A stretch of DNA of 64,000 nucleotides from CAZDXB01 sp964509335 (GCA_964509335.1 CAZDXB010000001.1:186001-250000), one strand, 5' to 3'. Numbered from the stretch's first letter, positions 42,359 through 51,223 are shown. Notes: generated by a model from the letters alone, not told the origin. Numbers and translations: made by a program.

Positions 42359-42389
42359 TTTGTAAAAAGCTAATCTAAGTATAGATTTG
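42359..42389 (+). promoter_or_regulatory. Bacteroidota consensus promoter for the amidase gene
   Basis: TTTG (42359-42362), 19 nt, then TAGATTTG (42382-42389), an exact match to the Bacteroidota sigma-70-type consensus TTTG-N19-21-TAnnTTTG. Transcription would begin about 42396, leaving a leader of about 24 nt before the ATG at 42420, with AAAGGAAA in it. Confidence 0.65.
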
Positions 42390-42419
42390 TATCATTTATA
42401 AAGGAAATTAATAAATTTA

Positions 42420-43589
42420 ATGAATAGAAAGTTCATAGCCGCGTTTATCATTGCTTTTGTCGTATGCGGATTAGCGGCTCGGCAAATCAATTATCTTCGA
42501 GTGGAACCCAGATCCGGCGAAGGCATATACCTTCTTTTCGAAAGATTCAACATCCCCTATAACGACGAATTAGTAAGGAAATTTAAAAAACTAAACGAAG
42601 GCAAGTTCTCTCGAAATTGGGGACTTATAAGAAACGAAAAATACGCTCTTCCAGTAGGGATCAGAGTTTACAACGGCAAAAGTATCAGAACCACTTTGGG
42701 AATAGACAATTACGAAGAAGCTAAAAACATAGAGATATTTAACGAGAAATTATTCAGAAAAGGCGTCAAGCCCGCCGACTATCGAGACGATATGGAGTTG
42801 TGGGTTCCTTTGTTCGAGTTAAGCGACGAATTTGAAAACGGGCAAGAAATCAAAAAGAAAACTTATTCGATATTCGGCGAAAAACATCAAGAAGTCGGAT
42901 TACTAAGCAATAGATTGAAAAACGTCGTTTTTTATTTAGTCGCCGGACACGGCGGTCCCGACCCGGGAGCTATAGGCAAGGTTGGCGATATAGAGCTACA
43001 CGAAGACGAATACGCCTACGACGTAACGCTAAGGCTGGCTAGGAAACTGATACAAAACGGCGCTTTAGTTTACTTAATCGTAAGAGACCCCGACGACGGC
43101 ATAAGAGACGATAAATACCTTTCGAACAGCTACGACGAATTTTATTTCGGCGGCGACACGATAGCCGCGCATCAATTGGAAAGACTAAGAAAACGAACCG
43201 ATATAATTAATAGATTATACGGGAAAAACAAACGTTTCGCGAAAAAACAGGTCGTTGTTTCTATTCACGTAGATTCTAGAAACTACGGCAAGAATATAGA
43301 CATTTTCTTCTGCCACGCGCCGGGAAGTAAAAGAGGACGAAACATAGCGGGCGTTTTGGAAAATACAATTAGACAAAACTACGCCGAAGCGCAACCGGGA
43401 AGAGGCTACAAAGGCAAAGTTACCTCGAGGAATTTCTATATTCTCAAGCAAACAATCCCCCCTTGCGTTCTTATAGAACTCGGCAATATCCGCAACCAAT
43501 TCGACAGACAAAGGATTATCTTGAAAAATAACCGACAAGCTATAGCCAACTGGCTCTCGGAAGGATTAATCAAAGCGACGATATATTAG
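42420..43589 (+). CDS. N-acetylmuramoyl-L-alanine amidase (amidase_3)
   Basis: 389 aa. Signal anchor (KFIAAFIIAFVVCGLAA), a linker domain, then a zinc amidase_3 domain with His177 (AGHGGPDPGA), acidic residues in ELHEDEYAYDV, His283 (VSIHVDS) and Glu353 (LIELGNIRN). It cleaves the amide between muramic acid and the peptide in peptidoglycan, as in cell separation. The middle linker (about 40-160) has no recognised cell-wall-binding repeat. It stands alone, preceded by its own consensus promoter. Confidence 0.88.
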   Translation: MNRKFIAAFIIAFVVCGLAARQINYLRVEPRSGEGIYLLFERFNIPYNDELVRKFKKLNEGKFSRNWGLIRNEKYALPVGIRVYNGKSIRTTLGIDNYEEAKNIEIFNEKLFRKGVKPADYRDDMELWVPLFELSDEFENGQEIKKKTYSIFGEKHQEVGLLSNRLKNVVFYLVAGHGGPDPGAIGKVGDIELHEDEYAYDVTLRLARKLIQNGALVYLIVRDPDDGIRDDKYLSNSYDEFYFGGDTIAAHQLERLRKRTDIINRLYGKNKRFAKKQVVVSIHVDSRNYGKNIDIFFCHAPGSKRGRNIAGVLENTIRQNYAEAQPGRGYKGKVTSRNFYILKQTIPPCVLIELGNIRNQFDRQRIILKNNRQAIANWLSEGLIKATIY

Positions 43590-43925
43590 TAAAGAGCGTA
43601 GCGTAGAAAACAACCTCTCACCAGCCCTTTCGGCAAGCGTAAAGAGGCGTTTTCTTGTTTTTATTCCCGCCTCGCAAAGAACGGCTCTATGCGTTCCAAC
43701 TCTCCAGCGTCGAGACAAGTAAAAATTTCAAATTTCGTTTCTAACAAATCAAGCTTGTTGCTATCGGTTCAAAGCGCTCGACTTAGCAAATCTTTTAGTT
43801 TATAATTAAGTTTTATTGATTATGAAAAAAATCTAATTGTCCCGTTATGAATGATAAATATTAAGCTGTAATTCTTATATTTGACGATAATGATATTTAA
43901 AGATTAAAGAAAATAAGTATTGACG
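43590..43925. repeat. Gap with worn repeats, no gene
   Basis: About 43605-43660 holds an imperfect inverted repeat around CCTCTCACCAGCCC/GTAAAGAGGCG. The stretch at 43681-43719 (GGCTCTATGCGTTCC, then AGCGTCGAGAC) resembles 50457-50496 (GGCTGTATGCGTCCC, then AGCGTTGGGAC), another worn repeat family. The part nearest the LytTR gene is AT-rich. I see no gene. Confidence 0.45.
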
Positions 43926-44762
43926 ATGTTTAAATTTCTAAATAAGCCTTATCCTTTTAACGATGATTTGAAGCACAACGCTAAGTTAATCTTTTTCATC
44001 AGCGTCGGGACGCTAGTTTTTCTTTTCTTATTCGAGCCGTTCGACATAGGTTCTTTAGCGTTCAAAGAAAAAATTTATTTAATAATCGGTTTATGTATTA
44101 TAACTTTCATTTCGCTAAGTTTAAACTTAATTGTATTGCCGAGTATTATACCAAAACTATTCGTTCCAGCTAAATGGAACGTTAAAAAAGAAATACTTTG
44201 GAATTTATGGATACTCTTTACAATTTCTTCGGGCAATCTCTTATTCTATCATTTTACCGGAATATTTGAATTTGATATAGAACTTGTATTTACTATCATT
44301 TTATACGGCGTCATCCCAATATCCGTTTTAATAACGATAAATCAAGGCAGGCTTTTGCGCTCAAACTTAAAGTCTGCGATAGAACTAAACAAAAAACTTC
44401 AAGAAAAAAGGTCTTTAAAAGAAAAAATGGTATTCTTCGAATCAGATTATCAAAAAGACAACTTATCAATAAAAGTTAACTCTTTGATCTTCGTTCGTTC
44501 GGCTAAAAATTATATTGAAGTCTTTTGGCTGGAAGACGATAAAGTAAAAAAACAAATGGTTCGAAGCAGTTTATCCAAGGCGGAAGAAATATTAGAAGAT
44601 TATAAATTTATCTACAAATGCCATCGGTCGTACCTAATTAATATCAATTATATCGAAAAGATTGAAGGCAGTTATCAAGGTTACCAACTGTACCTTAAAA
44701 AAACTGAGTCGCCTATTCCAGTCTCCCAAAAAAATATATCTGAATTCAAGGAAATGATATAG
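43926..44762 (+). CDS. Membrane-anchored LytTR-family regulator (4TM-LytTR)
   Basis: 278 aa from the ATG at 43926; a TTG two codons earlier is less likely. Four membrane helices (about 25-140; FISVGTLVFLFLFEPF, LIIGLCIITFISLSLNLIVL, WILFTISSGNLLFYHFTG, TIILYGVIPISVLITINQ), a helical linker, then a LytTR DNA-binding domain (about 180-278): LIFVRSAKNYIEVFW, MVRSSLSKAEEIL, FIYKCHRSYLININYIEKI. It has no receiver domain, so it likely acts as a one-component membrane regulator. No partner gene is beside it; its signal and targets are unknown. Confidence 0.83.
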   Translation: MFKFLNKPYPFNDDLKHNAKLIFFISVGTLVFLFLFEPFDIGSLAFKEKIYLIIGLCIITFISLSLNLIVLPSIIPKLFVPAKWNVKKEILWNLWILFTISSGNLLFYHFTGIFEFDIELVFTIILYGVIPISVLITINQGRLLRSNLKSAIELNKKLQEKRSLKEKMVFFESDYQKDNLSIKVNSLIFVRSAKNYIEVFWLEDDKVKKQMVRSSLSKAEEILEDYKFIYKCHRSYLININYIEKIEGSYQGYQLYLKKTESPIPVSQKNISEFKEMI

Positions 44763-44962
44763 AAATAGTCGATTATTTCATCCCTAAAATTTAAGCTTTA
44801 GTCCCTACGCCCCTATTTAATACTATCTATCATTTTTTGCGTCCCTAATATTTGGCTTTCGTAGAAAACAAGATTATTTTAACAGAGAATTAATTGGAAA
44901 TATAGATTAATTTGGTTAAAATCATCAATCAATAATATAGGTTAAAAATATAGGAGCGATAT
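44763..44962 (+). other. Leader-like gap before the nitronate monooxygenase gene
   Basis: AT-rich 200 bp with several CCCTA blocks (TTTAGTCCCTACGCCCC, GCGTCCCTAAT) in the first half. I see no gene, no clear promoter and no riboswitch I recognise. Confidence 0.3.
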
Positions 44963-46108
44963 ATGAATGCGTTAAAAATAGGAGATTTAGTAGCGGAAAA
45001 ACCGATAGTTCAAGGCGGAATGGGCGTGGCTATTTCTTTGGCGGGTTTAGCTTCAGCGGTGGCAAACCAAGGAGGTATCGGCGTAATATCCGCCGTAGGA
45101 ATAGGAATGAAAGAGCCGAATTACAAGAAAAATTTTCACAAAGCTAATATTACGGCGTTGAGGAAAGAAATCAGAAAGGCGAAAAGCTTGACTGACGGAG
45201 TTTTAGGCGTTAATATTATGCTTGCAGTTACAGATTATGAAGATTTGCTGCTAACGGCTATTGAAGAGAAAATTGACATAGTATTTCTCGGAGCTGGATT
45301 GCCGCTGAAAATGCCCGAGCGCATACCGAGCGATATACTGCGCGAAACCAAGACAAAATTTGCGCCCAAAGTTTCTTCGCCGAGAGCGGTCAACTTAATT
45401 TTAAAATATTGGTCTAAAAAATACAATAGAGTCCCTGACGCTTTCGCCGTGGAAGGACCTCTTGCCGGCGGACATTTAGGCTTTAAAAAAAGCGAGTTAG
45501 TTGACAGCGACATATCGCTTTCTTCGCTAATTGAAGAAACGGTCGAAATTGTTAGACCTTACGAAAAAAAATTTGGCAAAGAAATACCGGTCATCGCCGC
45601 AGGCGGCATTTATTATGGCAAGGATATATACGATATTTTGCAAAAAGGAGCCAAAGCCGTAAAGATGGGCACTCGCTTTGTAACGACTTACGAATGCGAC
45701 GCTTCAATGGAATTCAAGCAAAGTTATATCGATAGCAAAAAAGAAGATATGGTTATAATCGACAGTCCGGTTGGTTTACCCGGAAGAGCGATTAAAAACG
45801 ATTTTATAGATTCGGTTAACGCCGGAGCGCAAAAACCTTTTAAGTGCTATTGGCGATGCTTGAAAACCTGCGACGTTAAGAACGTTCCATATTGTATAGC
45901 TAAAGCTCTGTTCAATTCAGCCGATGGAAAAATGAACGAGGGATTTTCATTCGCCGGCGCAAAAGCCTATTTTGCTAAGAGGTTACAATCAGTGAAAGAA
46001 ACGATGGACGAACTAGTCATTGAATATAATTTAGCCGAACAAGCGGCTGAACCTATTATTCCTCGTGAGGGAAATGGAATTGCCGCGACTAATCAACTTA
46101 GTTTGTAG
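44963..46108 (+). CDS. Nitronate monooxygenase / FabK-like FMN enzyme
   Basis: 381 aa. FMN barrel: the N-terminal PIVQGGMGVAISLAGLASAV and NQGGIGVISAVG, VEGPLAGGHLGF, IPVIAAGGIYYGKDIYDILQ, GAKAVKMGTRFVTTYECDAS (phosphate-binding loop). This superfamily includes nitronate monooxygenases (which detoxify propionate-3-nitronate) and the enoyl-ACP reductase FabK. A His in GGHLGF favours the nitronate branch. The extra Cys-rich segment near the end (YWRCLKTCDVKNVPYCIAKA) occurs in some members and could bind metal. A clear AGGAGCGATAT precedes the ATG. Confidence 0.8.
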   Translation: MNALKIGDLVAEKPIVQGGMGVAISLAGLASAVANQGGIGVISAVGIGMKEPNYKKNFHKANITALRKEIRKAKSLTDGVLGVNIMLAVTDYEDLLLTAIEEKIDIVFLGAGLPLKMPERIPSDILRETKTKFAPKVSSPRAVNLILKYWSKKYNRVPDAFAVEGPLAGGHLGFKKSELVDSDISLSSLIEETVEIVRPYEKKFGKEIPVIAAGGIYYGKDIYDILQKGAKAVKMGTRFVTTYECDASMEFKQSYIDSKKEDMVIIDSPVGLPGRAIKNDFIDSVNAGAQKPFKCYWRCLKTCDVKNVPYCIAKALFNSADGKMNEGFSFAGAKAYFAKRLQSVKETMDELVIEYNLAEQAAEPIIPREGNGIAATNQLSL

Positions 46109-46262
46109 AATTGTTAGCGGCGGGTAGAGTCAGAGAGGAGTGAAGATAAAAAGTAGAGCGGACGCCCTCGTCTGCTCCCGTCATATCCCCCTCTCCAAAC
46201 TTTTTCCCTCACAAACGTTTTACTAAAGAAAGGAAGCGAGAAGGGATTGGGGAATATACACC

Positions 46263-47192
46263 CTAATTACGTTTGGCTTTGGTTTCTACCAATAGCTTCT
46301 TGAAATCTTTATCTTTGAGATAATACTTTTCGCCGCAGTATCTGCAAACTAGCTCGTTCTGTCCGACTTTTCTCATTTCCTTTATTTCGTCGCGAGATAG
46401 GGTTTTCAGCTTGTCCATAAACGATTTTTTTGAGCATCTGCAGTAGAAGTCCACTTGCGTCGAGCTTAACTCTTTCGTCGGGAACGGCAGAGTCTGTTTT
46501 ATTATATCCGAGGGCATATATCCCTTTTCTAAGTCTTTAGCTATATTGGCTTTCTCCATTAAAACTTCGCAAGCGTTCTTTACTTCTGCTTCTGAAGCTC
46601 CCGGCATAGCTTGAAGCAATAGCCCGCCGGAGCTTTTAATAAAGCCTTTGTCGTCGAAATCTACGTCCAGTATTACCGCAGTCGGGATTTGTTCGGACTG
46701 TGAGTAATAATACGCTATGTCGGTCGATACGTCGCCTTTAGCTAGTGGAACCGCGCTTATCAAAGGCTTAGCTCGATTATATAATATCTTCATCACGCGC
46801 AGAGTTCCGTCGCCTACAACTTCCTCTATCGAATCGAAGTCGAGTTCAGCCGCCTCCGGCTTGTATTCGACGAATCCTCGATGCTCGCCTACCTGAAGCG
46901 ACTCGGCGAGCGTTTTGGTTACCATACCGGAACTTTCTATTCCGACGACGACTCTTTCTTCCCCTTTTAAGAAAGACGCCATCATTCCAGAAGCCGTCAG
47001 CGCTCTCGCTAATATAAAAGCAGGCGCGGCGGGCAAGTTATGTCTCTTTTGAGCCGTTAGCGTAGTATTTGTATTTTTGATAGCTACAATGCGAAAAGCG
47101 CCGTCTTCGGATATAACCTTAACGGCTCTATCGCGAAGTTTGTATTGTTTTTTCAGCTCCTCTAATTTCCTTTTTTTATCTTCTTCTTTCAT
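46263..47192 (-). CDS. hslO: Redox-regulated chaperone Hsp33
   Basis: About 310 aa (start at 47192, or 47201, three codons earlier; GAGGA lies just before the later ATG). Hsp33 is a holdase switched on by oxidation. The C-terminal redox zinc switch is complete: CRCSKKSF and, about 30 residues later, CRYCGEKYY, the CxC and CxxC cysteines. Also visible: FRIVAIKNTNTTLTAQKRHN, GMVTKTLAESLQVGEHRGFV, and GGLLLQAMPGASEAEV. Fits a cell that meets oxygen stress while anaerobic (compare Hrb nearby). Confidence 0.93.
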   Translation of the reverse strand: MKEEDKKRKLEELKKQYKLRDRAVKVISEDGAFRIVAIKNTNTTLTAQKRHNLPAAPAFILARALTASGMMASFLKGEERVVVGIESSGMVTKTLAESLQVGEHRGFVEYKPEAAELDFDSIEEVVGDGTLRVMKILYNRAKPLISAVPLAKGDVSTDIAYYYSQSEQIPTAVILDVDFDDKGFIKSSGGLLLQAMPGASEAEVKNACEVLMEKANIAKDLEKGYMPSDIIKQTLPFPTKELSSTQVDFYCRCSKKSFMDKLKTLSRDEIKEMRKVGQNELVCRYCGEKYYLKDKDFKKLLVETKAKRN

Positions 47193-47275
47193 ATTCCTCA
47201 TTAAAATTTTGTAACTTTTTTTTAATATATTTGTCTTATTGCTAAAGCTTTGAACTTTAATAAAAGGACTTCGTT

Positions 47276-49942
47276 ATGAAAAAACTCGCCTTAAACATTC
47301 TGATTATCGCTTTATTTGTATTTCAAGCGAACGCTCAATTTTCGAGACACCAAACTACGAAAAAAGGAGCGGAAGACGATAAAACTTTGTCCCCTTATTT
47401 CTTAGTAAAAAGCGACGACCCGGACACCGACCAATTGCCTTTGCTTTCAACTTCCGCCGACGTTAAAATCGCCGGCGTAATAGCGGACGTTACGGTAAAG
47501 CAAATTTATAAAAACGACGGGAAAAATCCGCTGGAAGCCCTTTACGTTTTCCCCGCTTCCACAAAAGCCGCCGTTTACGGAATGACGATGACTATCGGCG
47601 ACAGAATATTAAAAGCGGAAATACAGGAAAAAGCAAAAGCGCGAGAAACTTACGAAAAAGCGAAAGAAGAAGGAAAAAGCGCGTCGCTTTTAGAGCAACG
47701 CAGACCGAACGTATTTCAGATGAACGTAGCCAACATTATGCCCGGAGACTCAATCGTCGTCGAGTTGAAATACACCGAGCTTTTAGTTCCGCGGGAAAAA
47801 GTTTACAAATTTGTTTACCCGACCGTGGTGGGACCGCGATATTCCAATACGCCAAAGTCGGAAGCCAAAGACGACGAGAAGTTCGTCGAATCGCCGTATC
47901 ATAAAAAAGGCGAAAAACCTAGTTATACCTTCGATATTGATATTGAGTTAACAACCGGAATACCGCCCGCTACGATTGAATGCCCGACGCATAAAGTCGA
48001 GATAGACAAAGAAGAAAAGCAAACTTTCATCGAGTTATCCGACGAGGAGAAAAACTCGGGCAACAGGGATTTCATTTTGCGTTACTCGCTTTCCGGCGAC
48101 AATATTCAAACCGGCTTATTGCTATCGGAGTATGAGGACGAGAAGTTCTTTTTGCTAATGCTTCAACCGCCGAAAAGAATACAGCCAAAGAACATTCCGC
48201 CAAGAGAATACGTATTTATTGTGGACGTTTCCGGCTCTATGCGCGGATTCCCGCTCGGCGTTTCTAAAGATATGATGTTGGAATTATTCAAAAAACTGCG
48301 CCCGAACGATAAATTTAATATTATCTTTTTCGCGGGCGGCTCAAAAATCTTATTCGAAGAATCAAAAGAAGCAACGCCAGAAAACATAGCGGCGGCGGAA
48401 AAGATGCTCAAAGAAGCGAAAGGCTCAGGCGGAACCGAACTACTGCCCGCTTTGAAAAGAGCTATGTCCTCGCCTAAGCCGGAAGGCTTGTCTCGCTCAT
48501 TCGTAATATTAACCGACGGTTACGTAACGGTTGAAGAAGAAACTTTCGATTTAATAAGAAAAGGACTAGACGAGGCGAATTTCTTTTCTTTCGGAATTGG
48601 CAGCGGCGTGAATAGATATTTGATTAAAGGAATCGCTAAAGCCGGAATGGGAGAACCGTTCGTCGTAACGAATTCTGAGGAAGCGGCAAAAAAATCAGAG
48701 AGATTTATTGAATACGTCTCATCGCCAATAATGACCGATATTGAGTTCGAACTCGACGGCTTCGACGCCTACGCGGTAGAGCCGGTCGAAATTCCCGACG
48801 TTTTCGCCGAGCGTCCAATTATTATTTACGGCAAATGGCGAGGAGCGCCAGAAGGAAAAATCATAGTATCGGGAATGTATAAAAACAAAAGATACGCCGT
48901 GAAAATAGATTTGAGAAAGTTCGGAGTTAAGACAAGAAGCGCCGCTCTGAAATATTTATGGGCGAGGAAAAAAATCGAGATTATGTCGGACTATTCGTCC
49001 GTTTCGGTTGAAGAAAAATACAAAGAAGAAATTACTAACTTAGCGCTTAAATACAACTTGCTTTCTAAATACACTTCCTTCGTCGCCGTGGATTATATAA
49101 AAAGGCGCGACGGGAGCGATTCGCTAGTTTCCGTTAAACAGCCTCTCCCCTTGCCGGAAGGCGTAGAGGACGAAGCGGTCGGCGGCAGAGGTGGAACAAT
49201 GGCGGCGTCGAGGATGTCCGTCGGCGGACGCGGCGCTCCCATAAAACTCTCCCATAGCCATAACGCTTTACAAAGTTTTAGCGAGAAACACAAAAATAAA
49301 TCGGTCTCGGATATTTCTATTGACACTCTATCCGCTAAAGATAAGAAAGGCATTACTTCAATTCAACCGCCTAGCTGCGACCTCAAAGAACTTAAACAAA
49401 ACGTTGATTATCCCGAAGAAGCTCGCATCGAGGGAATTGAAGGAAAAGTAATGGTGAAAGCTCAAGTTGACACAAACGGAAACGTAGTCAGAACGGAAAT
49501 AATCCAATCGGACAATGATATATTCAACAGCGCGGCTATAGTCGCCGTTAAAAAGACGAAATTCAAACCCGGAACCCAAGGCGGCGTTCCCGTTAAATCT
49601 TGGGTTTATATCCCGATTAAATTTAATTTGGAATACGAAATAGAAGACGTAAAAGAAGGCGGCGGCAACGAAGCTAAACCGCTCAACAAAGTCGAATACG
49701 CTTATAAAATAAAAGACTCCGACGGCAATATCATTTACTCGAAAGGAACAAAGAACAATCCCAAAACCCGTTTAATAACGGTTGACGTAATCGACGCTTG
49801 GATTTCTGGAATGAAAAAAGGCGGGATTCGCGAAGTAACCGCTTCGGTCGAATACGTTAAAGAAGTTTTGAATATAAGTAAAGACCTCGACTGCGAAGGC
49901 AAAGTTACGGTTGTTATTGAGTTAATCGATATAGTCGGATAA
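47276..49942 (+). CDS. VIT-VWA-TonB_C protein with FKBP-like C-terminus
   Basis: 888 aa. Signal peptide (LALNILIIALFVFQANA), a VIT domain (about 55-190; LSTSADVKIAGVIADVTVKQ, LYVFPASTKAAVYGM), a VWA domain (about 310-480) with MIDAS DVSGSM (Asp317), a linker, a TonB C-terminal domain (about 710-787; VDYPEEARIEGIEGKVMVK, ARVDTNG-like AQVDTNGNVVRTEI, AVKKTKFKPG, VPVKSWVYIPIKF) and a last part (about 795-888; VIDAWISGMKKGGIREV, KVTVVIELIDIV) resembling an FKBP rotamase. VIT-VWA pairs are common in Bacteroidota, but TonB_C plus an FKBP-like end on the same chain is unusual. Possibly an envelope scaffold linking a surface VWA to the energised inner membrane; inference only. Confidence 0.75.
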   Translation: MKKLALNILIIALFVFQANAQFSRHQTTKKGAEDDKTLSPYFLVKSDDPDTDQLPLLSTSADVKIAGVIADVTVKQIYKNDGKNPLEALYVFPASTKAAVYGMTMTIGDRILKAEIQEKAKARETYEKAKEEGKSASLLEQRRPNVFQMNVANIMPGDSIVVELKYTELLVPREKVYKFVYPTVVGPRYSNTPKSEAKDDEKFVESPYHKKGEKPSYTFDIDIELTTGIPPATIECPTHKVEIDKEEKQTFIELSDEEKNSGNRDFILRYSLSGDNIQTGLLLSEYEDEKFFLLMLQPPKRIQPKNIPPREYVFIVDVSGSMRGFPLGVSKDMMLELFKKLRPNDKFNIIFFAGGSKILFEESKEATPENIAAAEKMLKEAKGSGGTELLPALKRAMSSPKPEGLSRSFVILTDGYVTVEEETFDLIRKGLDEANFFSFGIGSGVNRYLIKGIAKAGMGEPFVVTNSEEAAKKSERFIEYVSSPIMTDIEFELDGFDAYAVEPVEIPDVFAERPIIIYGKWRGAPEGKIIVSGMYKNKRYAVKIDLRKFGVKTRSAALKYLWARKKIEIMSDYSSVSVEEKYKEEITNLALKYNLLSKYTSFVAVDYIKRRDGSDSLVSVKQPLPLPEGVEDEAVGGRGGTMAASRMSVGGRGAPIKLSHSHNALQSFSEKHKNKSVSDISIDTLSAKDKKGITSIQPPSCDLKELKQNVDYPEEARIEGIEGKVMVKAQVDTNGNVVRTEIIQSDNDIFNSAAIVAVKKTKFKPGTQGGVPVKSWVYIPIKFNLEYEIEDVKEGGGNEAKPLNKVEYAYKIKDSDGNIIYSKGTKNNPKTRLITVDVIDAWISGMKKGGIREVTASVEYVKEVLNISKDLDCEGKVTVVIELIDIVG

Positions 49943-49971
49943 AAAGATTATGCTAAGGGGTTTCGTTTTTT

Positions 49972-50500
49972 CTAATTCCCAAATTCAAATTTGGGAATTA
50001 GGATAGCCCCGAGGAAAGTTAGAAAGGGGTTTAACAATTTTTCTAATTCCCAAATCGGAGTTTGGGAATTAGGATAGTGTGTTGGAGTTTGGGAATTAGG
50101 ATGCGCCTTCCTCCTTCCCAAATTCCAATTTCGGAAGGAGATAAATTCAAATTTGGGAATTAGGATAAAGGGAAGGGCTTTTTAAAAACTCCCTCCCTTT
50201 GCCAAAGGGAGGGCTGGGGAGGGTTCTGGAGTTTCGCCCGCTCCGAGTCGATTGTCAACCTCACCCTAACCCTCTCCGCAAGCAGAGGGGGATTCCAATT
50301 TTTCTAATTCCCAAATCGGAGTTTGGGAATTAGGATAGGGTGTTGGAGCTTGAGAATTAGGATACAATGGTTTGGAATCTAACAACTTAGTCCTCTCCCC
50401 GCTTGCGGGGAGAGTTAGAGAGGGGTTTCTTGTATTTTCTCTTTGCCGCGCGGAGCGCGGCTGTATGCGTCCCGACGCCGGAGCGTTGGGACGAAAGGAA
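49972..50500. repeat. Palindromic repeat cluster between two genes
   Basis: Four copies or parts of the CTAATTCCC family: a 14-bp perfect hairpin CTAATTCCCAAATT (49972-49985) / AATTTGGGAATTAG (49988-50001); 12-bp hairpins at 50043-50054/50061-50072 and 50304-50315/50322-50333; half copies near 50085-50101, 50143-50163 and 50335-50361. Between them lie CCCTCCCTTTGCCAAAGGGAGGG (about 50192), an inverted CCTTCC/GGAAGG pair and ACCCTCTCCGCAAGCAGAGG-type units. About 50457-50496 is the GGCTGTATGCG family (see 43681). The spacing is irregular, so this is a repeat pile-up, not a CRISPR array. No gene here. Confidence 0.8.
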
Positions 50501-50503
50501 AGA

Positions 50504-51223
50504 TTAACCTTTGATAAACTGCTCTTTGCCGGCTTCGCAAATTGGACAAACCCAATCTTCGGGCAGTTCGGAAAAAGGCGTTCCGGGAGGTATGCCCGCC
50601 GTCGGGTCGCCTTCGTCCGGGTCGTATTCGTAGCCGCAAACGGTGCAAATGTATATTTCGTTTTCCATAGTTTCGCCGGATTCTTCAGTTTTTTCGCTTT
50701 CGTCTGGTTCGTCGTATTTTTCTACGTAAGTGGGGGCGTTCTTAGGCGATAGTCCTTTAATAACGTCGCGATAGTAATCGTAAGTTAACGGCGGTTTGTC
50801 TGGAGTAAGGATATCCGAATCTACAACCTTGCCTATAAACATTATATGAGTTCCAACGTCGATTTCTCTTTCGACTTCGCATTCGATGAAAGCGATTGTT
50901 TTTTCCAATACTATCGGAGCGCCCGTCTTCCCTATTTTATAATCGACGCCTTCGAATTTGTCGTAATCCCTGCCGGATTTGAAACCGTATCTACCTATAT
51001 AATCCAAATCGACGTCTTGTTGAATTACGGCGGCTGAAAAAACTCCGCTTTCGCTTACATAATCAGCCGTTAAATTGTCTTTGTGCGAGCAAACGACGAA
51101 CTTCGCCGGCTCGGCTGTTACTTGCATCACAGTGTTGGAAATATGCGCGTTGATTTTATCGCCCGACTTAGAGCCGACAATATACAATCCGTAAGTAATC
51201 TTAAAGAAAGCTTCGATATTCAT
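50504..51223 (-). CDS. High-molecular-weight rubredoxin (flavin reductase-rubredoxin fusion, Hrb type)
   Basis: 239 aa. N-terminal flavin reductase-like FMN domain (about 1-155; YGLYIVGSKSGDKINAHISN, VSESGVFSAAVIQQD, IAFIECEVEREIDVGTHIMF) joined by an acidic linker to a rubredoxin with both iron motifs: YICTVCGYEYDPDEGDPTAG, and WVCPICEAGKEQF. This is the arrangement of Hrb of Moorella and other anaerobes, which passes electrons to flavodiiron proteins that reduce oxygen or nitric oxide. AGGAGCTAATTT supports the start. The flavodiiron partner is not in the window. Confidence 0.9.
   Translation of the reverse strand: MNIEAFFKITYGLYIVGSKSGDKINAHISNTVMQVTAEPAKFVVCSHKDNLTADYVSESGVFSAAVIQQDVDLDYIGRYGFKSGRDYDKFEGVDYKIGKTGAPIVLEKTIAFIECEVEREIDVGTHIMFIGKVVDSDILTPDKPPLTYDYYRDVIKGLSPKNAPTYVEKYDEPDESEKTEESGETMENEIYICTVCGYEYDPDEGDPTAGIPPGTPFSELPEDWVCPICEAGKEQFIKG

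Noticed and set aside
42284..42419. S-box or cobalamin riboswitch before the methionine-synthesis fusion
   Set aside because: The 136 bp are AT-rich without the conserved cores or multi-stem fold; the gap only holds two divergent leaders.
44763..44962. Riboswitch before the nitronate monooxygenase-like gene
   Set aside because: CCCTA blocks recur but no known aptamer core or terminator is visible.
49972..50361. CRISPR array
   Set aside because: The copies are palindromic and of variable length, with irregular gaps and no uniform spacers; no cas genes nearby.
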